Assembly (NCBI GenBank): GCA_030549495.1
Contig: JAUIRK010000745.1
Location: 62,001-126,000 of the forward strand
From: Nectonema munidae
Lineage: Eukaryota > Nematomorpha > Nectonematoida > Nectonematidae
Direction: 5' to 3'
DNA length: 64,000 nucleotides
Below, one piece after another: positions 45,259 through 58,100 of the stretch. Position 1 is the stretch's first letter. Every line of letters starts with the position of its first letter. Made by a program: the position numbers and the translations under genes. The notes beneath the pieces are model-generated. The model worked only from the letters and a program-made list of their open reading frames with translations, did no database searches and was not told where the DNA came from.

Positions 45259-46077
45259 TTATAAAATTATATATAAATTTTTACCTTTATGAAAATATAT
45301 TTTTAAAAAACAAAGAGCGTTAATAGTCTCGCAGGATAAACCGTTCCTTAACTTAGTAATAAACTTACCAGGAGTAGAAAAGAGTCCTTCAGCTTCCACA
45401 CTTGTTTGCTTAATTGCACACAGAACTAGGTACAATGCCTCGAATTGATTTCCACGTTCTTTTTGTGATCTAAAAAGTTCGAACACCCTTCCTTTATCCA
45501 AATTTTTTGCCTCGTCAAACATACATCATCATATTTTCCATTTCTTCCAAATATTCGGTATAACAGTCTTCAGTGGATTTTATTTTTGCCTCACTTGCTA
45601 ATTTGACCATTAGTGGTACATCCTAAAATTTTTAAAAATAATTCTGCCAGCTTGTCTTCAACCCTTTTAATATTTTTGAGAACCCTTTACGAGAACCATC
45701 CCAAGCGACCAAAAGTCTTCATTCCTTGTAAATTAATGCTCATGTAACGTTTATTTTGTTGTGACGTGAATTCATCAAGAGCAAGAGAAAACTTTTTTTG
45801 TCTTTCACTTCCTCTTTCAAGTATTGCTCCAGTTTATCTTTTTGTTTAAAATAAAAAGTCATTATCATTTTTCTTACAGTTTTGTGAGTAGAAGGTGGAG
45901 CTTTGTCTTACTTTTCTCTACGTAAACTTTCTTGAATAAAGCAGCAAATTGCAATGGATGTAAAAGACAGGCCATTTCAGAAATTTCCCCTTCAATTGAT
46001 TTCTTTGCCAAAAATTGTTCTATGGTTTTGATTTTCTTAGAAAAAGAAGTTTCGTTGTTCAGTATACTGTGGCGCAT
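45259..46077 (-). pseudogene. hAT transposase C-terminal part
   Basis: Two frames: 46077-45874 with the region before the last catalytic residues, and 45522-45259 ending in the hAT_C domain (FEALYLVLCAIKQTSVEAEG, then 'ITKLRNGLSCETINALCFLK'). The intervening 350 bp is interrupted by stops. The N-terminal BED finger and the catalytic Asp region are not recognisable. Confidence 0.65.
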
Positions 46078-46355
46078 TTAAAAATCTTCTTCATTTCATA
46101 CACTCTGTTTGATCTTTCTCTTTTTTTACAAAATAAACGAATAAAATAGAAATTATGAGTTTATACGAAAAACTATATGACACTGGATTCGCTAATGTAT
46201 GTGTGCTTGTGTCTCGTTCACTTCTTTTGATTGAAATACGTTTGTAATGCATGTGTAAAAATGATACAAAGTAGAAGTAAGATATCTTCATCTACATATG
46301 TTTTATATACGATGATAGTGAAGAGAAATAATTTATCACACTAATCATTTCTGTT

Positions 46356-46507
46356 AAACGTAAAGGTAGCGTTGGGTGTTTTCATCGAGAAGGCAGAATT
46401 GCGCCGCTTATATCGAACTATGAGGTAAGCAGGCTTGATGGGGGATCGAACCCAAGACCTTGAGTTATCGAATCCAGCATCTAACCAACCCTACTCACAC
46501 CCCCACA
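46356..46507 (-). mobile_element. tRNA-derived SINE, copy C
   Basis: On the minus strand: 'GGGTTGGTTAGATGCTGGAT' (A-box side), 'CTTGGGTTCGATCCCCCATC' with a consensus-quality B box GGTTCGATCCC, then the family body 'TAGTTCGATATAAGCGGCGC' and 'TGCCTTCTCGATGAAAACAC'. Same family as 13326-13482 and 38123-38290; nested within the hAT. Confidence 0.8.
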
Positions 46508-47029
46508 CTTAATTAAATTCATTTATACCTCCTATTTTATTACATAAGCTATATATATAGCATTGGCGTAGTAGTTTTTGTCAGTCTATTTTATACACAA
46601 AATTTAATCAGTAAATCTGCTTATTATAATACATCATACGTTATACATAGTTTCCTAACTCATAACTAAAGCATCAATATCTCCTATTTTTTCTAAAAGT
46701 TTTGGGAGTTCCATTAGGGTGAATTAGTTGATCTTATTCACCGTTTATAATCGGTTAATTTTCACCGAATCCCATCACTAGTTTGTACTTCAAACAATCC
46801 GAGTAACTGTTTTGAGATATTTACAATTTCTCTTACTTTATTTAAACTACTGTCTCTTAATAATATTCATAGGAAAGCATCTTCATCTTATCGAGGATAT
46901 TGAGTCATTTTTTCTGAGTTTAGTTTAAAACTTTTATCTGATTATAAACTTTGTAGCAAACTGCTATTTTTTTATTAACATTAACACCTGTTATATTAAG
47001 TTTATAATAAAATTCTAACTTTTATTATA

Positions 47030-48839
47030 ACCCAATTAAATCATGGTTGAACAATTTAATTAGAGAAAGAAATAATGTGTATAGGAGGTTAAAGTACTCA
47101 TATTCTGATGAGCTAAAATTGAAATATAATTTGCTTAGGAATACTATAAAGTATAAATGTAGAACACAAAAAATAACTTTGTACATAATTTATTAATGAA
47201 TCAAACGAACACAAAAGATATTTGGCGAGAAGTAAAAAATAGATTAAATATTAATAAATCAACAAACATAAATCTGAATTTTGGTGGGGAGTTAATTGAA
47301 GATAAACAAACTCTTTGTTCAATTTTCAATGATAATTTTAATATGAAGTTACCTTCCTCTCAACCGAAAAAAACTCTACCAAATACATAACACAAGTCCA
47401 CACTAAATTTGAATTTAAAAAATTTTCGTATAGTGATGTTATTCTAGCTGTCAAGGAATGTGATAAAAGTAATTGTTATGATGTTTATGGGCTTTCTATT
47501 TCCCACATCAAGCCTATACTTAATGTTATTTATCCTTTTTTGAGATTGGGATATAATATTTGCTTAAAGAATTGTATTTTCCCGGACGATTTCAAACCCT
47601 GTTTTTAAAAAAGGCGCCAGAGAAGACATTAATCACTATCGCCCGATATCAATTATTCCGGTTCTGTCTAAAATTTTTGAAAAGCTTCTTAATATTCAAT
47701 TGCAATCATACTTTAATTCTAATAATCTATTTTATCCTCTTCAGTTCGGTTTTCGTAAGAATCACAATACCCAGTCACTACATACACATTATATAGATAA
47801 CATCTTGAATACTCTTGAGTCCAATGAAGGTATGCTTTCACTGTTCTTGGATTTTAGCAAAGCTTTTGATAATCTTTCACACCAAATTTTATTTGATAAA
47901 CTGTCTCACTATGGAGTGCAAAGAAATTCCTTGCTTCTAATCAAATCTTATTTGCTCAATCGTCAGAATTATGTCACTTTGAATAAATTCAAGTCTAATG
48001 TTTCTACCAAATATGGGGGTTCCTCAGGGTTCTATCCTGGGCCCTCTATTATTCCTGATTTTTATAAATTATATACATGTATCTAATTGCTCGCTGAAGT
48101 TTTATTGTTTTGCTGATGATGTGACAATAAACATCCCGTTTTCTATGGCAAATCCACCCAAAAGTATGGACTTTTTCAACGATTATCTTGGGCCATTCTT
48201 TGAATGGTGTACTCAAAATTGCATGCATATAAATGTATCTAAGTCTAAAGCCATGCTCTTTGGAAGTATGAATAGAAAAATTCAAACTGAGAATTTCAAG
48301 TTCGAAGTTGTGAATATTATAAATTACTTGGTGTCATCATCGACTGCAAATTGAAGTGGAAACAACATATCTCGTATGTCAATTCTATTCTGTGTAGTAA
48401 TTTAGGCATTCTAAAACACAATAAGTTTTTGTTCCCGACCAAAATCAAATTAGTATTGTGCAACTCCTTTTTTCTCCCTTATCTTAATTACTGCATAGTT
48501 CTATGGGGTCATCAAAACCTTGAACTATTGATAAAAACACGAAGACGAATTATACGCTATATAACTGGAAGTCATTACTTATCTCATACTACCCCTTTAT
48601 TTTTTAGAGAGAACTTACTAAAGGTGACTTGTATGCGAATAATCTATCGATGGTCATCTATAAACATTAAAATGGATTTCTACCTAACATATTTAATTAA
48701 CTACATGAACCATGAATATAATCTACGAAACAAATCCAATCTATCGCTTCCATCTTATTGTAAAAAATTATTTAAACAATCTATAAAATATAAAATTTCT
48801 CATAACTTTAACTTTTTTATGTTTTTGTATTCTTTCTAA
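47030..48839 (+). pseudogene. LINE linker, reverse transcriptase and C-terminal domain
   Basis: Linker 'SWLNNLIRERNNVYRRLKYS' and 'KDIWREVKNRLNINKS'; RT 'FYPLQFGFRKNHNTQSLHTH', 'LFLDFSKAFDNLSHQILFDK' (catalytic Asp), 'GVPQGSILGPLLFLIFINYI' and 'KFYCFADDVTINI' (FADD instead of YADD, both Asp present), 'FFEWCTQNCMHINVSKSKAM'; thumb and C-terminus 'LKWKQHISYVNSILCSNLGI', 'LPYLNYCIVLWGH' and 'YNLRNKSNLSLPSYCKKLFK' to the stop at 48839. Frame changes occur near 47600, 48010 and 48350. The C-terminal half is the best preserved of the LINEs here. Confidence 0.8.
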
Positions 48840-49214
48840 GCACTTGTAAAAATATAATAAAAAAACTTCTTTTGGATAAATATAGTTCAACTTGTCATTC
48901 TATTAATTGCTTTCAACCAACCAATAGTTATTTAACAATGTATTAACAGGCACTCATTCTAATCTAATCATGCGCACAGCATACTATCTCTATCTTATTC
49001 CATCTAATTAGATTATTTTTACTTCATATTTATCTTATCGATATCCTATATGTTGTAATATGGGTCTTATTTATACCAGTGGCTTGCAGGCCTATTGAAT
49101 TTTTCCTAAATATCAATATGCAATATCTTTTTTTAAATTTAATTCTTCTTTATATGTTTAAGCGTGTATTCCAATTTTATTTTATCAATTAATAAATCTT
49201 TTTCTTCTTCTTGA

Positions 49215-49836
49215 CATGAATTAGTTACACCCTGCCAGAAACTTTTAAAGTAGATGTTTAACTTTTGAATATACTTTCAATTTTGCTTTTTCAAATTTTA
49301 TTATTTTCCAAAATTGATATTTTAAAAAGTTTGCTAAAAATCATAAAACGCTTTTTGACTTTTTGTTATTTTTAAAGTTGAATCAAAAGAACTTTACTTT
49401 ATAGTTTTAAGACATTTAAAGATTTTTCGCTTTCAGAGGAAAATTACTTATCAAATTAAAATTTTTTTCAATAAAATTTACTTTTTTATAACCTACAGTT
49501 GAAGATTGGGTTATGACTTATGAGGTGAAAAGTAGAAAGTAGGTACATTAATCTACAGCTTCGTGTGGAACAAATCCGTGAGTTGTGGGAGAAATTAATT
49601 CCGATTATAAATTACCACTGTCTTGTGGGTCAAGCTCATTAAATAGCAAAGGCTAAAGGTTTCTAATCCCGAAAACAAAATGGTTGTCGTCAGGAAGGGC
49701 ATCCGCCTTTAAAATTGTTCTCTATTTACCTTATGCTATGATCCGAACAAATATAGGCCAGGGACAGCCCAAAGTACTCCGTGGGCACATCAAACTGCCT
49801 ACGTTAAAAAGAATTTTGGAAAATTGTCGAAGAAAA
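49215..49836. other. no recognisable feature
   Basis: AT-rich, with the start of RTE-like similarity possibly reaching back to about 49690. No gene. Confidence 0.35.
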
Positions 49837-50450
49837 AGAAAAGTATTGGAGATTCGCTACCTGTAATATGGGATCGATGACAGGTAAGGGCTTAGAGTAA
49901 CGAAAAAAAGAAATTTTCCAGTGATGTGTGTCCAGGAGACCAAATTGGGAGGCAACACTGCAAAGAAAATAGGTGAAGGGTTTAAAATTGTTTACCGTGA
50001 AAGGGCGAAAAAAAAGAATGGAGTGGGAATCATATGTTTACCGAATTGGAAGTGAAAAGAACGGAAGTAATACATATCAGTTATTGGGGAGGATGAGCTG
50101 ATAACCATGATATCATCATACGCACCACAGACTGGAGGATGTAAAGAAGAGGATAAAGAAACGTTTATCCATAATTTAGAAGAAATGGTCGAAGAAGTAA
50201 AAGAAAATGAAGGAGTGTTGATAGGAGGTGATTTAAATGGACATTTGGGAGAAAACTGTGAAGGCTACGAAGAAACAAATGGAGGGCATGGTTTTGAAAA
50301 AAGGAATGAAGACGGAGAGAGCATTTTACCGATGGCAGAATGAAATGAACTCCTTGTTTGTAACACCAAAATTTAGGAAAAAAGCAGAGCACATGATCAC
50401 GTATAAAAGCGATGGCAAGGAATGCTAGAACAACAGAGAAAGAGGCGGTG
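49837..50450 (+). mobile_element. RTE-like LINE endonuclease fragment
   Basis: Plus-strand similarity to the endonuclease of RTE-type LINEs (often mis-annotated as craniofacial development protein 2): 'YWRFATCNMGSMTGKGLRV', 'VMCVQETKLGGNTAKKIGEG' (catalytic Glu), 'MISSYAPQTGGCKEEDKE', 'LIGGDLNGHLGENCEGYEET' (catalytic Asp/Asn) and 'RAHDHV'. At least three frame changes. GC-richer and codon-different from its surroundings. No RT part follows. Confidence 0.75.
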
Positions 50451-52028
50451 GTGGTGGAATGAAAACGTTAGAAAAGTATTTTCAACTAAAATTTTAATTG
50501 GCATGCTTCATTTACAATAAAATGTGTGTGCCCTGTCATCAGCTTGTCTTCACCGCAATTGTGGAAGAGGTTTTGGAGTTTCTCCAGAGGCATCATCCCG
50601 CACAAAATTACACTTGTATTTATTAAAATAAATGAACAATTATTTAAAGCTTATAATTTATGAGATACTTGTTTAGGTTTATTTTCATTATATTATGATC
50701 CATGACTCTTTTTAGATAAATGCAAGGACTCATGTCATGTTGCTAGATAGATGAAATGGTATCTTTCATTTCTTAGAAAAAACGTTTACTGTAGGGAGGT
50801 ATCACGTGCCTTCTTACAAAAAGATTTATAGGCGATGAGAATTGCTATTACGTCAATTTCTTGATATCTCACTGCCAGAGAGTCTTTTTATTCTACTGTC
50901 AGAAAACACATTTTTAACTTTATGCCACATAAATTCAAATTCATAAGCTCCAGGGTTTCACAGAGATCATTTGAAAAATACATTGATTTAGATAATACAA
51001 ACGAGCATTTTGAACCAGCCTTTTTCCGAAACAGATTTTGAAAAAGTTTTACGCATTTTTACGAAAGGCTTTAATTTGTACGCAATATCAGAATGTAGAA
51101 TTAACGCTATGCTCTTCATCATGTGACAGATTTTGATGTGAGTAAAAAATTCACTTAAATTTATGATCCTAAAGCATTTTAAACTATTATTGTCAATAAA
51201 TCCACTTTTTGAGTTTGACTTATGAAGAACGAGTAGATATTACATTGAAGAATATTAAAAAATGCTCATTGAGCATAATTATTTTTAATAACGTATATTT
51301 TCAACTTAATATCAAGAATGCGCAATTTTGTGTTAGCGCTTTACATATAATTCGTGCAATTAAAGAAGGATTTTCCTTATAATTTTTGTCAAGCTTTTTA
51401 TAGCTTGCTTAGATGGCATATATGCCCCGCATTATTCCAACTTTCTTAAGAACATTAATTTAAGCTCGATTGTCCATAAAGCGGCAAATGACTAATTCCA
51501 ACTATTTCGCAATCTACTGAAATGATCGGTATAAATGTAGTGTATTTCTTCACCGCAACTCATAATTGTGAACAATTTCTATTTCTCCAACGAAAATTGA
51601 TATTGCATGAGAGATTAGCTTTTAAAAAATCATACACTACACTCATTTTTCAGGTTATTCAAGAATTTGTTTTGTCAATTAATTTAGTGCCCCCGCCAAA
51701 ATCAACCTATTTCTTGAAAGGAGATATAGACGTTATTTCTTGCAGAGAGTGCTTGGAAATCGGTCTTGATATTAAAAGATACTGAGTTGGAGCTAGAGCA
51801 TTAAATATTGTTTAAATTGTCATAAATGAAGAGCAAAGAAATTTTTAAAAAATTTATCGTCATAAAATCACAATAAAAAATTACAACAGGTAGGAGTAAA
51901 AAATAATCTAACAAAATGCAACAACTTTTGAAAAAAAGCAGTGAAGATATAGATTCATTGCAAAAAGGATTTATTAAATTGTATTTACCAAACAAAGTAA
52001 AGATGAAATACTTAAGAAAAGACACAAT
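50451..52028. other. intergenic 3' of the MAT gene
   Basis: About 1.6 kb of AT-rich sequence without recognised repeat or gene. The frame at 51522-51785 (plus, 87 codons) has no motif I know. The 3' UTR of the MAT gene should occupy the right end; AATAAA-type signals on the minus strand are too common here to choose one. Confidence 0.4.
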
Positions 52029-52131
52029 CTAAAAACTTAGTTTTTTTTCTTTTTCCCAGGGATATGCATTATAACCAAAGTGACCGTACTTTGAGGTAGA
52101 GTAGAATATCGGGCGTTTAAGATCAAATTGT
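52029..52131 (-). CDS. MAT terminal exon
   Basis: 103 nt including the TAG stop (52031-52029); acceptor CGATTTTCAG. Encodes '[20 protein letters not shown]' then '[13 protein letters not shown]', the conserved MAT C-terminus (DL..PIY..T..YGHFG...F.WE). Separated from the previous exon by only 49 nt. Confidence 0.95.
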
Positions 52132-55100
52132 CTGAAAATCGAAAAGACATTAAAACATTTATATAAAGAGAGAGATCAACTTGATAATGCTTCCAGGTCT
52201 TAGATCAAAATTGTTGTTCACAATGTCCAGTAGTTCTGCCTCTGACTTTTTAGAAGTACCATATGTGATGATGGATAACGAAAGAGGATTTGGGAGAGAG
52301 ATGGCATATGAGATCTGAACAAGGACCCTCTTGCACAACTTCGCTTTCACCAAAGACTTAGCCACCCACCTCGCAGCATAGGCAGCGCTTCTATCAACCT
52401 TGCTCGCATCTTTCCCGGAAAATGCACCACCTCCATGAGCTCCCCAACCCCCGTATGTGTCCACAATGATTTTTCGACCCGTGAGACCGGCATCACACTA
52501 AAAAAATTATGGGTGAAGAAAAGAACACGGTACTCCCCTTGCACACATTTACTCTGCCAAAGAAGGTTGACAGAGTCTATACACAGAAGAGACAAATGAA
52601 TGGGAATAGAGGAAGAATAACGAACCATGGGTCCTCCGAGGATGAAAGAGCCTGCAGGATTGATCTGGTAGACGGTGTTGGGATCGAGAAGGGCGGAGGG
52701 AATGACGAGGGGAATCAGCTTCTCTTTTAGCTCCTTGCGCACACAGTCTACGCTGATGGCGGCGTCGTGTTGGCAGGCGACCACAATTGTGTGTACGCGG
52801 ATCGGCACGCACGAGCCCTCTACATACTTGTATTCCACAGTCACCTAAAAATGAACTCTTTATTTCGTATATATGTTCGCCGCCTTGGCCTCTCTAACTT
52901 CCAGCTTCGTGTAGCATTTAATAACTTTTCAAAAAGATTAGCAACAGCTTCTTAAATTAGCCAAGCCAATTAATTATTGTTTCTCAAAAATATGCACTTG
53001 TGTAACTAATCCTTTTTTAAAAATTCTTTTTACCATAATTGAATATGACAAATTCCTACCGCCAATATTTTGCTATAAAATATGGAGAAATACATTTCTA
53101 GCATAATACAGTAAAACCTGTCCTGACACCGCCTTAACCCATTATATAGTAATGTTCCCTTATGGCAACAAGTTTCAGATTTTTAGTCTGAATTTAATTT
53201 TTAGAATTCTATATGCTTTTTACTAAAGAAAATAATATTTTTGTATGACAGCAGCAGTCTTTCAAAAAGGCGATCTTGAATGAATAGCGATGATACCGGT
53301 TTTTACAAAATAGAAATATAAACTTAGTAATCCATGTTTTCACGCTTTTACTTATTTTTGTAGTGTGTCCGTATGGCAACCTTAGTTTGATACGAGCACA
53401 CTTAATTATTCATTTTAGACCAATTTTTTATTATCACAACTTAAACAAAAGTATTAAAGAAATATTTTATATTTTTCCCTAACCCTGACACACATGAAAT
53501 TTGAAACCTTAAATCCACAAGTTCAAGAACTAACAGATCAAGATTCTGCTGATGAAAATGATAATTTTCAAAGAGTTTAGATATGAAAAGTACAATCAAG
53601 AATCTGAAAGTGACACTTAACTGAAGCATATAAAAAGGGTGAATATAAGAAAGCTAAAAAAGGATTTTTGTCAGTTGAAGATTTTGAATGGAGGAAAGGA
53701 AATTTTGTTTCCAGCTGTGTGCTCCTTACCTTAATTTAAATCCTTTACAGCTTTTTGATGAACTCTTTTTTACCGATGGATTTTATTCTTCAAATATTTT
53801 CTTTCAAAGTATGATCACTCTTCGCTTTCAATAGAAGAAATAAAGGTTTTCTTTGCAATTTTGATAATTTCCGGTTACAATAAGGCCATAACCCTAACCC
53901 TGCGAGGTAAAGCTATGCATTGCACTTCTAAAATATGAATCTATTACAACAGTAAAAGAAAAACTTTACGTTATGATGCGTTGGTCGTTATCTCGAAAAT
54001 GCGAAGGGTAAAAAAGTGTGCTTTGAAGCAATGTAGAATATCTATTGGAAGAAGACAGTGTTCTAAATGTGATGTGGGTTTCTGCGTCAAATGCTCTATA
54101 TTTTATCATAAAGAATAAAAAATTCTACTGTACTTCTTTTATCACAGTGTTGCCAATTGGCAAGAGTAATTAAATCAAAAACTAGTATACCCATCTATTA
54201 AAATTTTCAAAGGTTTTCTATTAAATAAAAATAAGAAAAAAAGTTTTGAAAAAGAATCTGGGAGATAATGGGCAAAGCGGAGACCCGCTGATCACGCGCA
54301 CTATTCTAATAGTACCAAAACCACAGCTGCCTAGTGAGTATGCAATACACTAGCCAAGCCCTCAGTTTAGACCCTGAAATTACATTACATCACGCAATAA
54401 TGAAATTGTGCTCGGAAAAACCAGGCACTTAATACTCTATTCAAAACATCACTTTATAAAAACCACCAAAGCTGATATTATACCAAATTCAAAGCTCGAG
54501 CACTAAATTTGGGCTGGTCTTTCACAATTCTAGTGAATATTCTACATAGCAATAATCGTGATGAAAATATAAGGAAGAGAGAGGGCTAGAGTAAAGCAGG
54601 GATATCAGAAATCGGATAAAAGAAGAAACCAAACTTGAAATCGGTTTTCCTTTATGATTACAAAACTTCTCCTGGACATCGTTGTAATGGATCGTGCCTT
54701 AATATCACTGCCAATTCCTTCATGATCGAGTGTGTACATCGAATCATATACCTTAAGTTTGCTAGTAAATATATTGGTGAAAGTAGTAGACCCGCCTTTG
54801 TAAGATCTCGAGAACATAGGAATCATGCTTTTAACAAAAATGCCAATACGCATATAATGATCAATCTAATAATGATAATGACATAAATTTTAGGTCATAT
54901 TCAATTGATGTATTTCTTTATTTATGCTCCAGTATTTAGGACAATTATTTAAATTTAATAGAAGAAGGTTGATCGCCTTTGCCCGCCTACATAAGCAACA
55001 GAGCACTTATTACTTTACATTTTTTATTGGCGTTATCTTCAGTTTCCTGTTGTGTTATATTCTGACTGTATATATTTGTTTTAAGCCACACCAATTTAAG

Positions 55101-58100
55101 AAAAGAACTTCCTTTCTCTATACTTATTTATACAATCTATAAGCAATCAGTTTCATTGAAGAAACTTTCATAGTATTTATCTAAATCCTTTTTTTTCGAT
55201 AAAAGTATATATTTCTAGGTTATCTTTTAATCTTTTGCCATAAAGAAAAATGGCCATCTCTTCCCATAAGCTGTTAGAATTTCTTTAATAACTTTAACGT
55301 TAACCCTTAGTAGTATAAAGATCAATTTTACCGTCTTTCAGATTGACATTGATTTAATATAGGACGTAAAAATCAAAATCGCAATTTCCAAGGTTTAAAA
55401 TAAAAGTAGTATTCCAGCATAGTTTAATATTGAGCCCCTTTGACATTAATATTAGTGTTGATGAAATTCTTAAAGATGTCATTGAAAAAGGCATGCGTGG
55501 GATACGACACAACTTTAGTTTCAAATTACTCGAAGACCTAAATAAGGAAATCCGCTTATCAGAGAAAAAGGTTAATGATAGTGAGCCTGAGTGGTACAAT
55601 GAAGGCAGATGAATTATATTCCCCAGATACTAGTCTTTATTCTTTGTTAACTAAGTTTGAAATGATTATGGTTGATAAGTTAAACCTCCTAGGTTCAGTA
55701 ATAAAAAATTCTTTAACTTGGAAAGATCCTATCAATCATTTAAACAAAAAACGTAGCTGTATAGTTGGTGTTTTAAAGCACTGTAGAAATCATTATTTTT
55801 GGTCCCTCCCTTTCTTTAGATTATCCAACTGTAAACAATCTCTACGCCATAAACTCGCAATGGGTTACAATTCCAACTCACATATTATTGCCTCTACTTA
55901 ATTAAAAAAATACATATATTTCAGAGTGTGAGTCTTCTTGCTCTATACCTAAGTGTTATTCTTGTGAGAGTTTGACTGCTAAAAGCAGCAATCTTAACAT
56001 GCTTAGTTTTCGGTATCTAAATCATCATTATTCATATTTTATATCTATGCTTACTCTTCTATTAATGTATTGTATATACTTTGCATAAGTTTTCTTAGAT
56101 AGGCGAATGCTAGGCACGGTATTGAAATGAAACGCAATGTGCTTACTTTGCTTGATCCCACGGCATATCTTATGCTCTTCAATGTTTTTTTGTGAATATT
56201 TTATATATGTAAGGTGGATGATTTCAGCGGCCCTTCGCCCTTTTGATTATCCTCGCATCCTACACGTTTTACCGTGTCCAAACTAATTTTACATTTTCTT
56301 GTTACCAACATCTATACTTTTCATCTATTAGTCTGTTCTATTCATGTGCGTTGGCTGATAAGTGTTCAAATATTAAAGGCAGCTTGTTTAGAGTAAAGAA
56401 TTAGATATGATAGCAGATGAAAAGGAATAATGACTAGGAGCAGGAAGAGAAGAGGTTAAAGGCAGGTCTTAAACAGCGTGGACAGTAGTCTTTAAGCAGT
56501 ATTTTGTGCAATACAACTTTCTAATGAAGGTTTTATTAGGTGCAGTCTGGTATGAAGTAGGCAGAGTTGGGCATTGAAAGAAGTTGAGAAAGTTAGAACA
56601 GAAATGGCAATGCCAAGAATCATATGCAAGCGCAATTTAAAATAAGAAAAGAAGTCGTTGCCAAGTTCATCAAAAATTTATAAGGAACGAACTAAGGTAA
56701 ATGTAAAGAAACAGCTCGGAAATAAGTAAGCATATGAAGGGCGAGATGAGACGAAGAGCAAAACAAGCAAGTTTGGACAGGTAAAATGGAGGAAATGGTT
56801 AAAAAAAAAATACCGCAACGTTGTAATGACTAGCTAAACCCCAGCTTTCTGGGAAAACAGCCGTAAAAGCGATAGAATGGCGCAGTTATCAAATCTCGTT
56901 TAAAATATATGTTAATCTACTTCATCACACAGTTTGCAAGGTCGTCTACAAAGCGTGCTCTTAATCATTTTTGGTTACTCTAATCAATTAATCATATTGA
57001 TCTTTTAATCTTTTAAGTTATAAACTGATAATTTCGCAAATAAGGAATATTTTGGCGAATTTAATTATAAGCTCTTGTGAGAATTCAAATGCATTGCAGG
57101 GGCAAATCTTTTTCTGCTCCCCTCCTCCGGATGCGCGTCCATGGGTCGACTAATTAACACGTTATATAATACCACTCAATGAAACCAGGGTAATTTATTA
57201 GTCAAAGGTGTAAGGTTATGATTTTTACTCAAGATTTTTCAATTTGTCTATGTCGTCCATCTAGTTTGATTTTTTTAACAAAAATTTTTGAATTATCTAT
57301 GAAAAGTTTGGGAAATATTGACAATGTATTATTAACACCATCAAAATGGCTTTTTTTCAATTCGTTTCTTATTCCCAGGAGAAAAGCTACTCCGCATCCC
57401 AGAATATGCTGCGACCGTTTCAACATAAATTAGAAGTAGCTCGAGTAAACTTAATCGATTCCTAGGCTGAAATAAATAAGAAGTTGATGAAAGAGATGAG
57501 GTGGGTGTGCAGGGATAAATGACTTACCTGGGTTTTGGTATCTGGTCTGGCCCAAGGGAGAGTTTTGTTCTTGCGCATTTCAGCCAACTTCTTGTTCAAC
57601 TTGTGGGCAAAGACTAGAGACAGGGGCATGCACTCCTCCGTTTCATCTTAAAGAGAAAGAAAGTCACTGCTTGGCGCACACAACACCCAAAGGAGTGGGT
57701 TGGAAAGCAGGTCTCCACTAAAGCCTCGACAGGTGTCTACGAAGTTTCAAATGTAGACTAATTGCTTTCGGCTTCAGCCTCGACCAACTGCCTTTAAGCA
57801 GATCAGAATAAGTAAGCTGTAAGCCAAAACTGATAAGGGATTAACATTTATATGAGGTCAAGAATGATGCTCGTGATATTTGTATATAGAACAATGTGTG
57901 TTAGCGCCAATTTTCGAGCTTCATACACGTTTACAGGAATAAATTGAAACTGAAAAAGATTCACTAAATAGCGGTTTCATTGTATATATATATGATAAAA
58001 GATGTATTAATTAACCCTTATCCTGATTAAGCAATCAAAATTAATTTATATTTATAAATATCAGTGAGTCAAAATATTAAAACATTGTTATTCACAATCC

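Larger units (their letters stand above)
45196..46786 (-). mobile_element. hAT transposon inserted in a LINE
   Basis: Right terminus, read inward: TAGTGATGGGATTCGGTGAA followed by AATTAACCG; the left terminus is less clear (TAGGATTAGTTTTCTTAACC). The minus strand carries hAT transposase pieces: 'ISEMACLLHPLQFAALFKKV' (about 45980) and the C-terminal dimerisation block 'SVEAEGLFST' with 'LSCETINALCFLK' (45400-45290). It is nearly identical over its last 300 bp to 4750-5045. Target duplications were not recognised. It contains a SINE at 46356-46507. Confidence 0.7.
44900..49210 (+). mobile_element. LINE (CR1/L2-like) split by a hAT insertion
   Basis: The endonuclease start is at 44995-45196, interrupted by the hAT (45196-46786), and LINE coding resumes at about 47030 with linker, RT and a C-terminal domain to 48839. 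The 3' end near 49205 is TTCTTCTTCTTG, a microsatellite-type CR1/L2 end. Much of the endonuclease between the two halves is no longer recognisable. Confidence 0.8.

Noticed and set aside
51522-51785. 87-codon plus-strand ORF as a host gene
   Set aside because: No recognisable motif, no splice-site context and AT-rich composition like the surrounding intergenic DNA.
52509-52955. Plus-strand and alternate minus-strand frames over the MAT central exon
   Set aside because: They overlap an exon confirmed by protein similarity, phase and splice sites, so they are shadow frames.
57100-57145. GCAGGGGC...GGATGCGCGTCC resembling both ends of the 12-kb hAT
   Set aside because: Only about 30 bp between the candidate ends and no target duplication; too weak to call.
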